Shown piece by piece: positions 53,845-63,971 of a stretch of 64,000 nucleotides of DNA. Origin of the DNA: Crotophaga sulcirostris (lineage: Eukaryota; Chordata; Aves; Cuculiformes; Crotophagidae). The position numbers were made by a program, and so were the translations under genes. Position 1 is the stretch's first letter; the number at the start of each line of letters is the position of its first letter. The DNA lies in the NCBI GenBank assembly GCA_013397455.1, contig VYZB01000213.1:1288909-1352908 (forward strand), read 5' to 3'. The notes beneath the pieces were generated by a model. The model worked only from the letters and a program-made list of their open reading frames with translations, did no database searches and was not told where the DNA came from.

Positions 53845-54905
53845 GCAGGTATATAATTATGACACTAAGCTGAGTGGTGTGGTTGACNNNNNNNNNNNNN
53901 NNNNNNNNNNNNNNNNNNNNNNNNNNNNNNNNNNNNNNNNNNNNNNNNNNNNNNNNNNNNNNNNNNNNNNNNNNNNNNNNNNNNNNNNNNNNNNNNNNNN
54001 NNNNNNNNNNNNNNNNNNNNNNNNNNNNNNNNNNNNNNNNNNNNNNNNNNNNNNNNNNNNNNNNNNNNNNNNNNNNNNNNNNNNNNNNNNNNNNNNNNNN
54101 NNNNNNNNNNNNNNNNNNNNNNNNNNNNNNNNNNNNNNNNNNNNNNNNNNNNNNNNNNNNNNNNNNNNNNNNAGGCCAAGTGCAAGGTCCTGCATCCCAT
54201 ATCAATCCAAACTAGGGGAAGAAGGAATTGAGAGCAGCCCTGTAGAAAAGGACTTGGGCGTACTGGTAGATGAAAAGCTGCACGTGAGCTGACAATGTGT
54301 GCCTGCAGCCCAGAAATGCCAACTGTATCCTGGGCTGCGTCAAAAGAACTATGGTCAGCACGTCTACTCTGCTCTTGTGAGACTCCGTCTGGAATACTGA
54401 GTTCCACTCTAGAACTCTCGGTAGAGGAAGGACATGGATCTGTCAGGTCCAGAGGAGGGCCAAAAATGATCAGAGGGATATAACACCTCTGCTATGATGA
54501 AAGGTTGAGTTGGTGTTGTTCAGCCTTAAGAAAAGGCTTCACAGAGACCTTATTGTGGCCTTCCAGTATTTAAAGATGGCCTACAAAAAAGAAGGGAAAA
54601 AACTTTTTAGCAGGTCCTGTTGCAACAGGGCAAGGAGTAATGGTTTTTAACTAAAAGAGGATAGTTTACTAATTACTAATTTTTTACTATGAGACTGGTG
54701 AAACACTGGAACAGGTTGCCTGGAGTGGTAGTAGAAGACCCATTCCTGGAAACATTCCAAGTTGGGTTGGATGGGGCTCTGAGCAACCTGATCTAGTTGA
54801 AATTGTTTCTGCTCATTGCAGGGGGATTGGACTAGCTGCCTTTTAAAGGTCCCTTTCAACCCAAATCATTCTATGATTTTATGATTCTATGATTCTATGA
54901 TCATT
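53845..54905 (+). mobile_element. CR1 LINE, 3' portion, interrupted by assembly gap
   Basis: The left side reads 'gacactaagctgagtggtgt', a CR1 ORF2 block. After the N run the sequence continues through the 'gtgcaaggtcctgcatc' and 'aaaaggacttgggcgtactgg' blocks. The 3' UTR follows ('tgaaacactggaacaggttgcc', 'aggtccctttcaaccc'). It ends in a run of ATTCTATG-type repeats at about 54865-54901, the diagnostic CR1 terminus. Frame breaks show it is inactive. The element is antisense to triadin. Confidence 0.95.
53888..54172. other. Assembly gap (285 Ns)
   Basis: This is a run of 285 N bases inside the CR1 element. Open frames crossing it are meaningless. Whether 285 is the true or an estimated size cannot be judged from the sequence. 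Confidence 1.
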
Positions 54906-55235
54906 ATATCATACAATACCTGAGAAAGTGAGAATGCCTCATATATTCTGATGTAATACAAATTATTATATTCCCTTTCCTCTTGCTGCTCTCCTTATTG
55001 CTCCTGAGGACATATTCAGATGTAGAAACAAAACATAATTCCCAACAGGTCATTTGACAGTCTGTATTTTCCAAAATAACTTTACTAGCAATACACTACA
55101 TAATATTCTCCTTAGCAAATCCATGAATACTCAGGCCTATCTGAAGAGAAATTTGTCATTGGTAAAGAGGAATTTAAACTAAAGTGAATTTTTAGCCATG
55201 ACAAACAACATTCTAGTTATTTAGATTAAACTTAT

Positions 55236-55241
55236 TTTATT
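55236..55241 (-). terminator. TRDN: Candidate polyadenylation signal AATAAA for a short TRDN isoform
   Basis: The minus strand reads AATAAA here, with TGTTGTTTGTC, a GT-rich element, about 20-30 nt further down. It lies about 95 nt after the TAA of the read-through tail. AATAAA is common by chance in AT-rich introns; the position relative to that stop is what makes it worth listing. Confidence 0.45.
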
Positions 55242-55335
55242 CTTGACAGCCTCCTTCAAATGATCTGAGATTCATCTGGAATCTATTTGTACTGCACTTT
55301 TCTTTTTCGTGGGTGAGCTTTGGTCCTCGCGAGTT

Positions 55336-55409
55336 TTAACTCCATTCTCTCTGCTTCTTCCCTACTACCTTTTTAAGATCTTCGTCTGTTTCCTCTTGGT
55401 TTTGTTTAC
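55336..55409 (-). CDS. TRDN: Possible alternative 3' end of TRDN: 24-residue read-through tail and stop
   Basis: If the KEKE exon donor is not used, the frame continues for 24 codons, GKQNQEETDEDLKK then VVGKKQREWS, and stops at TAA (55336-55338). About 95 nt further on is AATAAA, with a GT-rich stretch after it, so a complete short terminal exon is possible. Mammalian triadin makes a cardiac short form (Trisk 32/CT1) that diverges right after this region with its own tail of about 20 residues, as I recall it. The match in position and length supports an avian equivalent, but tail sequence identity was not checked. A second possible donor, AAG|gtagta, lies inside the tail but is out of phase with the next exon. 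Confidence 0.5.
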
Positions 55410-55604
55410 CTTTCTTTTCCGACTTAGTTACCATCTGAAGAGCTCTCTCCTCCTTCACTTTCGGTTTGGCCTTTATTAGTCCAACTTCTGTTGTTTTAGT
55501 CTCTGCCTGCTTGACCTTCTCAGTCGTCTTTGCTTCTCCTTTTCCATCCTTCACTTCCTTTTTAACTTTTGCTTCCACTTTGGTGCTTTTTATTTTCTTC
55601 TCCT
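55410..55604 (-). CDS. TRDN: Triadin KEKE exon (calsequestrin-binding region)
   Basis: This 195-bp exon encodes 65 residues and is the longest coding exon here. The acceptor is ctgcag and the donor AAAG|gtaaac; both ends are phase 1. It begins EEKKIKSTKVEAKVKKEVKD, continues GKGEAKTTEKVKQAETK, and ends ERALQMVTKSEKK. The KKEVK-x-GK and EKVKQ blocks sit at the same distance before the AFCRY exon as the corresponding KEKE stretch in mammalian triadin. By family knowledge that lumenal stretch binds calsequestrin and the ryanodine receptor. Almost no aromatic residues occur, as expected for a disordered charged linker. Translation also stays open past the donor, giving a possible alternative ending listed separately. 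Confidence 0.94.
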
Positions 55605-56923
55605 CTGCAGGTAATAAAAAAAAATCTTTCAGTGTCATTCTTTTCCCCCAAAATACTCAATACTGGTTTTTTTATCTTATGATATTACTAATGAGTTTTT
55701 CTTCATCATTAACAACTTGTTCAGATCTGATGAAAACTATAATACCCCTAAACCTAGATTTAGGTAGAAATATGAGATCCAAGCAAGTTTTCCCTTCCAT
55801 CCTATACTAAATATTTTACCGATGCTAAGGATAGTAGCCTATGGCAAACGATAGTCAATGTTTGTGGTGGCAATGTGTTAGCTTTTATGGTTTAAACTAG
55901 GGAGAAAAATGTTCGTCATGAAGCAAACATGGAAGGTAATTCCAGGTTAAATCTGGGTAACTTTAGACTTCAGAGTTCATAACTAAACTGTGTCGTAGGC
56001 TGTAAATGTCATTGATTTAAAGTGTGGCTATCTGTAAGGGTTGCTTTGTGCACCAATTCTGTATCTCTGAACAAGAAGTCTTGAGTTCTTGAGTCTACAT
56101 CTGTACCAATTCCCCAAGATGAAAGACTAGTCTGAAATAGACCAGTTCATGACATGCCCTGCAGCAGAGTAAGAAGATTTAGGAAAGCCAGGTCCTGATT
56201 AACTAGCCTGATCCCTTTCTATGACAAGGTGGATGAAGGAAAGCCTGTGGATGTTATCTAACTAGACTTTAGTCAAGCTTTTGACAGTTTCCCACAGTAC
56301 TCTCCTGGAAAAACTGACTGCTCATGACTTGGATGGGCATACTCTTTGCTGGATAAAAAACGGTTTTCTTCACAGTTTTTGAAGTTCTCCATCCCTGAGA
56401 CAAAAGTTGAATACTGCAAAATCCATGTCTTCAGTGAGACTGGACTTCTATTTCTATTAAGCCACTGAGATGACTAGGCTTATTTTATTGATATGTGGAC
56501 TGAATAGTTGTATCTGTTCTAATGCAGAATACAGATATTTTTACAAGGGACAATTTCTGCTTTCAAACAAAGCCATGGTATGACCAAATATATTGCTGAT
56601 GGTGAAGAAAGAATTTCCTTAACTAGTTACACTGAATATATTTATGTGAAATCACTTATGAAGAGGTCTACTCCTTTTTCAGGGAAATAGTTGTTCATAC
56701 ATTTAATTTTAATCTTTGAAATTTCAAGATATTTCAAAAGAGATTGTGCATAGAACTAACCTTCAATGTTCTAAAGACATTTTAATTCAAATTTTATTTC
56801 AATTCCATTATACTGATATGTAGCTGTTTTTTCATTTGTGTTATATTCTCTGCTCCAATAAAATCAAATTTATGATTTTTAATGTAAATTCTGGTAAAAA
56901 ATATAGTATAAATAAATAAATAC
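55605..56923 (-). other. TRDN: TRDN intron, 1.3 kb
   Basis: The donor is gtattt and the acceptor is a T-rich run ending in ctgcag. Apart from the CR1 reverse-transcriptase fragment at 56160-56360, nothing was recognised. Confidence 0.8.
56160..56360 (+). mobile_element. CR1 LINE fragment (reverse-transcriptase region)
   Basis: The plus strand matches the CR1 ORF2 region around 'gtggatgttatctaactagactttagt' and 'cacagtactctcctgg'. This corresponds to the VDVxYLDFSKAFD block of the CR1 reverse transcriptase, here with an in-frame stop and substitutions. It is an old, inactive internal fragment. No 3' tail was found, and the ends are approximate. It lies antisense inside a triadin intron. Confidence 0.85.
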
Positions 56924-56983
56924 CTTTGGGAGGAGGTTTCTTTTCAGCTTTTTCATGTCTCTCAGGTTTCTCCTTTTGAATTA
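56924..56983 (-). CDS. TRDN: Triadin 60-bp KEKE repeat exon, copy C
   Basis: The acceptor ends tcatttctag and the donor is AAAG|gtattt. The exon is 60 bp, phase 1 at both ends, and reads VIQKEKPERHEKAEKKPPPK. Thirteen of 20 residues equal copy B. The KPPPK end is more proline-rich than the other copies. It joins in frame to the KEKE exon that follows, the final G of this exon completing the first Glu codon there. Confidence 0.94.
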
Positions 56984-59474
56984 CTAGAAATGAGTACAAT
57001 TGTATATTAGGGAAAAAAAGGCAACAAGAAAATCCCTAATGACAAAGAATGAGAAAATATTATTAAAACACAACAGTATCCCTGGAAGTGCCATATTTCC
57101 TCATGATTCTTGCTTTTCAGTTTGGAAAATTCTTGCTACTTTTTCTCAGGTTCACATATTGGGGTAAAAATCTTCAAAATAACTGTTGAGACTCACTTAA
57201 TCAGAAGACAGGGCAGTCACAGAGATCTGAAGCTTTGTAGGGAATGTTTATTCTGCACATTCCAGATAACACAAACTTGCTCTGCTCAAGCTCTGAGCAG
57301 ACACAGGCTTGATCTTCTTGTGCTCCAGCCAACCAGGAGCCATGCAAGTGCGTTTGTCTTACAGAACGGGTTTTTCTTAGCTTGAGCTCAATGTCGTACA
57401 AACACAGCCACAAGCCTAGTGCTCACTTCTGAGCCCAGCTCGAGTGAGTTCATGTCTGCACAGGATATACTATGTAAACACATACAATGCTATATTCCAG
57501 GCTGTCAAAATTTTACACGGAGACTTCTAGCTTTCCTTTCTTGGTTGCCATTCAGACATATTGTCAGAATAAAACAAGTCTTGAGACTTAATTACACTTC
57601 TTTCAAGTGATAACTACATGATAGAAACATCCTTTCTAACTGAATTCCAGCCTGGAATTGCTGCCTGTATAAGCTGTGATTGATATTTAGATTTGTTTTT
57701 ATTTTTTTTGAAATTGTTCTTTCTTAGATGATGTATTTAAATACCGTTTCTATCACTGGAGCTTCCTCGAGCCTTGAAGAGGGGGCTGAAGAAGTATTCA
57801 AAGTCTTTTTGTTGCGGGTAGAGAAAACCTCCTGTCTGCGGGGGAAGTAGCCACCCAATTTTCAGTACACCTGTTCCCTGAAGTTGGCCTGGTCCTGAGC
57901 ATCATCATTTTCTAGTGACTGCAAGTGATCAAAATGGCCCCAGAGCACTACTGGTAGCTGATCTAGTTTAGAGCAGACAAAATGGATGTAAGCCTGGCGA
58001 TGGATAGCTCAGCACACTGCCAGCAGAAATGTGCCTTTGGAAGCAATGAGAGCAACGAGTGTTCTCATAGGGACTTACACAGCATGGAAACTGTTCAAGA
58101 GAGGGTAGCATGTCTATATGTGAGACTGCAGCAGAAAATCTCCCTATTCTTGATAAAATTTTCCAGCCATTGACTGGAGTCATGGCTGCTATTAAACACG
58201 TTAAAGCTCTAAGTGATTATTTGATTAGCTAGCACAAGATAAATGAGTAAACAGGCTGGCTGCTCATTAGGAATATCTCAGTGATTCTTGGAAGTGATTT
58301 GCTTTTCAAATCTACACAGACACTGTGGGCATTTATTTTGTTTGGATTACTTCGGTGTGATTTCACTTTATTAAAAAATCCTACATTTAAAAATTATATG
58401 TTGAAAGTTAAAAAAAAATAAGACCAACTATCTCTTTTAAAGAGAGACTGGACTATGGCTAACTTTCAAAGTCATTCCACTCGTCTTTCTTCACTTCTAC
58501 TTTCTGTTTTACATTTCTCCTTGAATCCAATAAAGACTGATTTGTACACTTGAATCTATATTTTATCAATGGATTCAAATTAAACCTAATTAGTTCATGT
58601 GTCACATCATCATCAAATTAATCTGCATGCTGTAGTAGACTGATATTAAGACACATTCCATAGAGTGTTTTTTTCCGAGTTAACTGAGTAAAAGTAAGAA
58701 GAGAAAAAGAGTAAAATCTAACTTTATTATAGAAATATTTGGCTTCTGAAAAGAAATGTGTGTGAAAACAAACAGAAAACCCCAAACTCAGAGTGAAAAC
58801 ATTCAAATACCAAGTAATAATAAATATCAGTCTTTAAAAAATGACATAATAGGGCAAGCTGATTGGATTTTTAAATGTCCCTGTCCAAATCATGGCTGAA
58901 GATGGAATTATCAGTCAAAAGAATATTGAAAATCACCTCTCATACATGGTATTGCTTCAGAACATATATGATAATTAGTAGATATATAAATCTTAACCAA
59001 GGCCACTTCTGCCATGGAGGACAGTACAAATTATCTACTGAAGTGAAAATGTTATTGCAAAAAAAGGGAGCAGAGAAAATAAGACAGTAAACACTCTTGC
59101 ATTAGGTCTTCACCAGACTGAAAACTGATGCACAGAAGAAAGCCTTATTTGCAAGTTAATTACTGAATTCCATTGTAGAGGAAAAGACAAAAAGGAATGC
59201 AAACATTGTAGTCATCGGCTTATTTCTTTGGCTGCACAAGAATGATTCATAATTGCCTCTGTGCACCAAAACTAGAGAACTAAGCAAGAAATATATGCTG
59301 AGCAAGACTTCACTCAGGGGCTGGTAAAGACCTACTCAAGCAAAGGTGAGAACACCCAAGTACAGCATGCACTAGAAGAACTTTATTCTTTAAACGCTCA
59401 TCTCCCCGCTCTCCCAAACAGTATAAGCACTGAAAACCTGAAACTGTACAACATACAATAATGACCTGCATTAC
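56984..59474 (-). other. TRDN: TRDN intron, about 2.5 kb
   Basis: This intron separates repeat exons B and C. The donor is gtaatg and the acceptor ends tttctag. I saw no recognisable repeat or gene. Short open frames on both strands around 57.1-58.2 kb show no domain, splice pattern or family resemblance. Confidence 0.75.
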
Positions 59475-59534
59475 CTTTCGAAGGTGCTTTCTTTTCCTGT
59501 TTTTCTGGCTTTTCAGGTTTCTCTTTGTGAATAG
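59475..59534 (-). CDS. TRDN: Triadin 60-bp KEKE repeat exon, copy B
   Basis: The acceptor ends tacttttag and the donor is AAAG|gtaatg. The exon is 60 bp, phase 1 at both ends, and reads AIHKEKPEKPEKQEKKAPSK. It matches copy C at 13 of 20 positions. The KEKPEK and EKKAPSK pieces closely resemble the repeats of mammalian triadin, which is the main reason for naming the gene. The segment would lie in the SR lumen and add charge and length to the tail upstream of the main calsequestrin-binding KEKE exon. Confidence 0.94.
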
Positions 59535-61527
59535 CTAAAAGTAAATAACAACATTAATGGCTATTAAAAAAAATGTTGCATTTTAAGTAAGAAAAGGAGA
59601 AAAAAAGATCAAGAAACACAACTAGGCACCGTGACTGTCCATGCAAAGAACCAGAAAGACTGATTCAGCAGCTGCTGTCTGCTATTGATGCCAAAACAAG
59701 TGATTTGAACTCTCAAAAAATTGTCCACCGTTCAGGGCAACCTGATCCACTGTTTCACCACCCTCAGCAAAATAAAGTTCTTGCTAATATCTAGTCTAAA
59801 CTTGTCCTGTTTTAATTTAAAACCATTACCCCTTGTCCTATTGCTGCAGGTCCTGCTTAAAGTTTTTCCCCATCTTTCTTATAAGCCCCCTTTAAGTAGT
59901 GAAAGGTCGCAATAAGGTCTCCTCAGAGTCTTTGCTTCTCCAAGTTGAACAACCCCAACTCTCTCAGCCTCTCTTCACAGGGGAGGGGTTCCAGGCCTTT
60001 GATCATTTTGTGGCCCTCCTCTGGACCTGGTCCAACAGGTCCATATCTTTCCTCTGCTGAGGGCTCCACAGCTGGGTGCAGTATTCCAGATGAGGTCTCA
60101 CAAGAGTAGAGGAGAGGGACAGAATCACCACCCTCAACCTGCTGGCACTACTTGTTTTGTTGCAGCCCAGGATACAATTGGCCTTGTGGGCTGCAAGTGC
60201 ACATTGCTGGCTCATGTCCAGCCTCTCATGCACCAGGACCCCCCAGGTCCTTCTCTGCAGGGATGCTCTCAATCTCTTCATCCTAGTCCGTATCCATACT
60301 GAGAGTTGCCCTGACCCAGGTGCAGGACCTTGCACTTCAGCTTCTTGCACCTTATGAAGTTTTCACAACCTCGCTTCTCCAGCTAATCCCATGAAAAAGG
60401 GAGTCAAAAAGAATGGTGCCTATTTATGTTGTTTACTGGTTCATTTTGTATGTTTTGTTTACACTGCTGCTTACTGTTTTATTTTAGTTTATTGTTAATT
60501 TTGAGCTTTCTTGTTTATTACTTTGGTTCAGTTCCGAAGGATTTTCTGAACTCCACATAACAACTAACAGATTTTCCAGTTATGAATGATTAAACACTAT
60601 AATTAATTACAGATCTAATTGCAACGGCATTATAAATAATGCTCATTGGGGTTTTTTGTTTGCTTTTAATTTCCACTTTACAAATGGAAATAAAGTACAC
60701 TATAGTGATTAGATTTCTGGCTCAGGTTTCAGAATATACCTGAATTGGGCAAAAGTCAGTAAGTGGTGCATACTCTGGAATGTTCGTCTGTGTGGGTTCT
60801 GATTTGTTATTTTTTTATGATTGATGTTTACACAGTAACTTGTTCATGGGTGGCCAGAACTGATATTTGTATGTGTTCATATCCTCTGAGGTACCCTACA
60901 GGGATGTGTGTGTGAAAACACTCAGGTGCTTATTTGACTCCAGCATATGACTTTATACTGAGAACACAAAAATGTATGCATGATCATTGCTATGTACTCT
61001 CCAGTCTTGTGTTGATGTTTGAAAAGAAAGTAAGAATTGTGGACGATAAAGCAGTGCTAGGTACCTATTTATTGCAAGCAACTTCTTGAAGAATTAGTTC
61101 TGCCCTAGTCAATGCCTATGCAACAACACTACTCAGTATTGTATCAAAAATGTAGGCTTTTTATTTCACATGGCCTGCCTCGTTACTTTTGTATACAGGT
61201 TGTCAGGTGTTTTTCCTGGATTACCATACTCTCTTCACAACCATACTTACTGTGAGTGCTGGAAATACTCAGAGGTTATTGGGAGATTATACAAATCCAG
61301 AGCATAAAATATATTATCTCCCTTCCTCAGAAAAAAACAACAAACATGCAGAAAGAATACAAAACACTACACTGTATGTCTGCAAGTCTTTAAATTATCT
61401 AATGACTTTTATTCATAAAGTTCTGCAATATTTTTTCCAAGCAAAGGGATGCATAAATGGAAATTGAGTAGACAATTATTTCTGAGGTACCTCAAAATGT
61501 AAATAAGTTCTGACATTAAATCATTAC
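59535..61527 (-). other. TRDN: TRDN intron, about 2.0 kb, with a CR1 insertion
   Basis: This intron separates repeat exons A and B. The donor is gtaatg and the acceptor is a T-rich run ending ttttag. About one third is a CR1 LINE fragment in the same orientation as the gene (near 59705-60375). The rest, 60380-61520, is AT-rich with no recognised feature. Confidence 0.8.
59705..60375 (-). mobile_element. CR1 LINE fragment (end of ORF2 plus 3' UTR)
   Basis: Read on the minus strand, the stretch has the layout of a CR1 3' portion. It first encodes the C-terminal end of the CR1 reverse-transcriptase ORF, with recognisable pieces such as [20 protein letters not shown] and [20 protein letters not shown]. 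It then runs into the 3' UTR with the 'ctcctctggacctggtccaa' type sequence. An open frame of 115 codons survives at 60003-60350, but it is a transposon fragment and not a host gene. The usual terminal ATTCTATG repeats were not found at the 59705 end, so the 3' end seems truncated or diverged. Boundaries are approximate. Confidence 0.9.
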
Positions 61528-61587
61528 CTGCATGCCTTTCCTTTTTCTCAGTTTTTTCTTGTCTTTCCAGTTTGTCTTTATGTGTCA
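61528..61587 (-). CDS. TRDN: Triadin 60-bp KEKE repeat exon, copy A
   Basis: On the minus strand the acceptor is a long pyrimidine run ending ttgtag and the donor is G|gtaatg. The exon is exactly 60 bp, phase 1 at both ends, and encodes VTHKDKLERQEKTEKKERHA. It resembles the two following 60-bp exons (9 and 10 identities out of 20), sharing the pattern HK-x-K-x-E, EK and EKK. In triadin these alternating Lys/Glu segments form the flexible charged lumenal tail that contacts calsequestrin and the ryanodine receptor. Of the three copies this one departs most: it has Leu where the others have Pro, and ERHA at the end. Confidence 0.92.
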
Positions 61588-63971
61588 CTACAAAAGAAGA
61601 AATATGGATATTAAAAAAAAAAAGCAAACAAAACAACAATCTGCAGAAAGAAATCAAAAATAATTCTACCAGGATAAGCCTTAGGAGACAAAGCGACAAA
61701 CTGTTATTCCTGAGTTATCCCATGCATATCTGCACAGCATATATCATACTACATGGGTGTGAGCAGACATCTCTGGCTAATGTGTTACTGCCCACCACCC
61801 AAACCTTGGTTACATGTGGTTTACTACAGCAAGTTGCAGTACTTGCAATTATCTGTCCATTCCTGAAGAGAAATTTTCAGAAAATTGTCAAAGACTAAGA
61901 CAGGGTTCACAGTAAACGCCGCTGCCTGTACTAGAAAGAGGACATCACCTGGGCCATGCCATACTCTGTCAAGCAGAGGCCTGTAAAGACCCTGGAGCAT
62001 ATGAGCACCAGTGCACAAATGACACGTCTGTCACTTGCCAGCTGGCTTGAAATGGATAACCAGTAATGGATATGAATAGCTAGAAATGGATACAGATAGC
62101 TCGTAATGGACACTAGCTGAGATCAGTCCCTGGCAATGATGAACTCAGAGCCATAATTAGATGCTCGGTAAGTGCAAAGTAAAAACTGATATTATGACGG
62201 CGGAAAACGTATTATGATATCCACTCATTCACGTAACATTTTCCACTCACTTTTCTTAGGATTTTACACAATAGTTTTCCAGACAATGGGAAACAAACAC
62301 GTGGATGACTGCGACACTTCTAATTATTCTCTGTGTCATTAGATAACTTTCCTAAACTTAATCACAGAAGTTGATTAGAAATTACAACAGGATATTGTTT
62401 ACTCTCTCCATTATCTAAATCTTGAAAAAGGAATGTATTTAAAGTAGAAAATAAGCAGTTAAATATAGGGATGTAGTGAAACTTTTGATCTTCTAATCCC
62501 ATTACAAAGAAATGGGCCTTAGAAAGACACAGTCTGAAAGCAGTGCTTCTTAGTACTGTGAATACAGAGAATTTCTATAAGCAGTAGTGTTTTAATAGCA
62601 ATTGTAGCAGTATTTCAATGAACAAAACTAACTCATTCACTTCCAGATAAAACACAGTTAAGTAGAGAGAATATGAACAGGAGTTATGACAAAGCAGTGT
62701 AATAATCCTTATTCTTCTTCACTGGCTATCTGAGATCGGCTGAGATATTTTCTTGTTCTATGAAACTTCTAAAAATATTTAATATTGTTCTCCTACCAAA
62801 TAATATTGAAGAGTTTCCCAAGTTTTCCACAAAATAACAGGGGTCTTAAAAGACCCATGCATTTTGTAGTGTAGAAAATTATAGTTTTGTGTCTGTAATT
62901 TTTCCATATCTCAGAAGAATATTATTTTGTTGCCACCATTTCATTTTCTAGTAAAAAATATTCGTTCTAAGAGATACTTGAGCTTACACCCCTGCCATTA
63001 ATCTCTAGAGTCAGTCTTGCTAGCTCAATGAATTTTGAATTATTTAAATAAAATGAAAAAGCTCTAATCAGAGACCATTAGAATGGTTTAGTAAAGCATA
63101 GATTTCAGGAACCTGCATGCTCATTTGTGTTGTGAGATTCATGGTCTTTGTCTGAAATAAATAAGTCATGGCTGGATATTGAGTCTTCTCTTTTTCAGGT
63201 GATTTGTTATGACCATTGGTCTATTTACTCTTCCAAAATAGGTTTCTTCCTCCAGCCTGAGACTTCATTAATCACGTTCCTATATAAAAGGTATTTTCTT
63301 AGAAGGCTTAAAGTGTTTTGACAAGTAGGTATGCCCAACAAAATTCATTTTGTCAAAAAATCCCTCGCAAGAGGCAAACTAGGTGATGGCTCTTGGATAT
63401 CAGAGCTAACTCATGAGTAGTGGGTGAAGAGGAAGCAGAATCCTGATTCTGACTTCTACAACTGGTGGATCTATAATTTGTTGTTGGCATACACCACCAG
63501 CAAACTAGTAAATTCCTTCTCACACCCTCTTCCCAGCATCTCTGAAATGAGTCTGGGGAAATTTTTTTCTAAGGCAGGTCTCCGAAACAAAATACCTCCA
63601 GGAACCATGCTCTGTATAGTATAATTTACCCAGCACATTTTGCTCAGAAGTATTCCCAAGGACAAATATTATGCTTGGATTTATTCACGATGGGAAAAAA
63701 GGCACTTATTTATGTTCCGTACATCTTTTAAATAAGTTTATAATGCAGTAAAAATTTATTCATTAATCTCTGAATATAATTTTAGCCTTTCTGCAGAGCA
63801 ATTAGTTCAAAGTGCTTTTAAAATCCTTGTTCTCCTTCCAGATGGCTTTCACAACACCTTGTCCATCCCTAAACATAATTGGGATTTACAAGAAGGGTCT
63901 AAGGGTCAATAGATTAGACTGTTTTGAACCACTGGTAAAAAGACGAAGAACATAAAATACTGAATACATAC
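61588..63971 (-). other. TRDN: TRDN intron, about 2.4 kb
   Basis: The donor is gtatgt at the upper end; the acceptor is a pyrimidine-rich run ending ttgtag at the lower end. No gene was recognised inside. Near 62050-62119 there is a short degenerate tandem repeat, listed separately. The remainder looks like unique AT-rich intron sequence. Confidence 0.8.
62050..62119. repeat. Degenerate minisatellite, about 20-bp unit
   Basis: AATGGAtA recurs at roughly 14-20 bp spacing, about four copies. The two central units are both about 20 bp, AATGGATATGAATAGCTAGA and AATGGATACAGATAGCTCGT. The outer copies are shorter and more diverged. Confidence 0.65.

Larger units (their letters stand above)
49664..55409 (-). 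other. TRDN: TRDN intron, about 5.7 kb, with CR1 and assembly gap
   Basis: The donor is gtaaac. The acceptor has an excellent T/C tract (ctttttttttcctttttgctctgttag). The upper part contains a CR1 element interrupted by the run of Ns. T-rich simple sequence lies near 51800-51925, including TTTTG repeats, and an alternating AT tract near 50226-50275. No other gene was recognised. Confidence 0.8.

Noticed and set aside
53804..54407. Long open frames on both strands, 112-180 codons
   Set aside because: They exist only because the run of Ns contains no stop codons; the flanks are CR1.
55360..55604. A longer KEKE exon ending at AAG|gtagta
   Set aside because: That donor gives phase 0, which would not join in frame to the AFCRY exon. 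AAAG|gtaaac at 55410 fits both phase and family alignment.
60003..60350. 115-codon open frame on the minus strand
   Set aside because: It is the C-terminal end of the CR1 reverse-transcriptase ORF within a truncated LINE, not a host gene.
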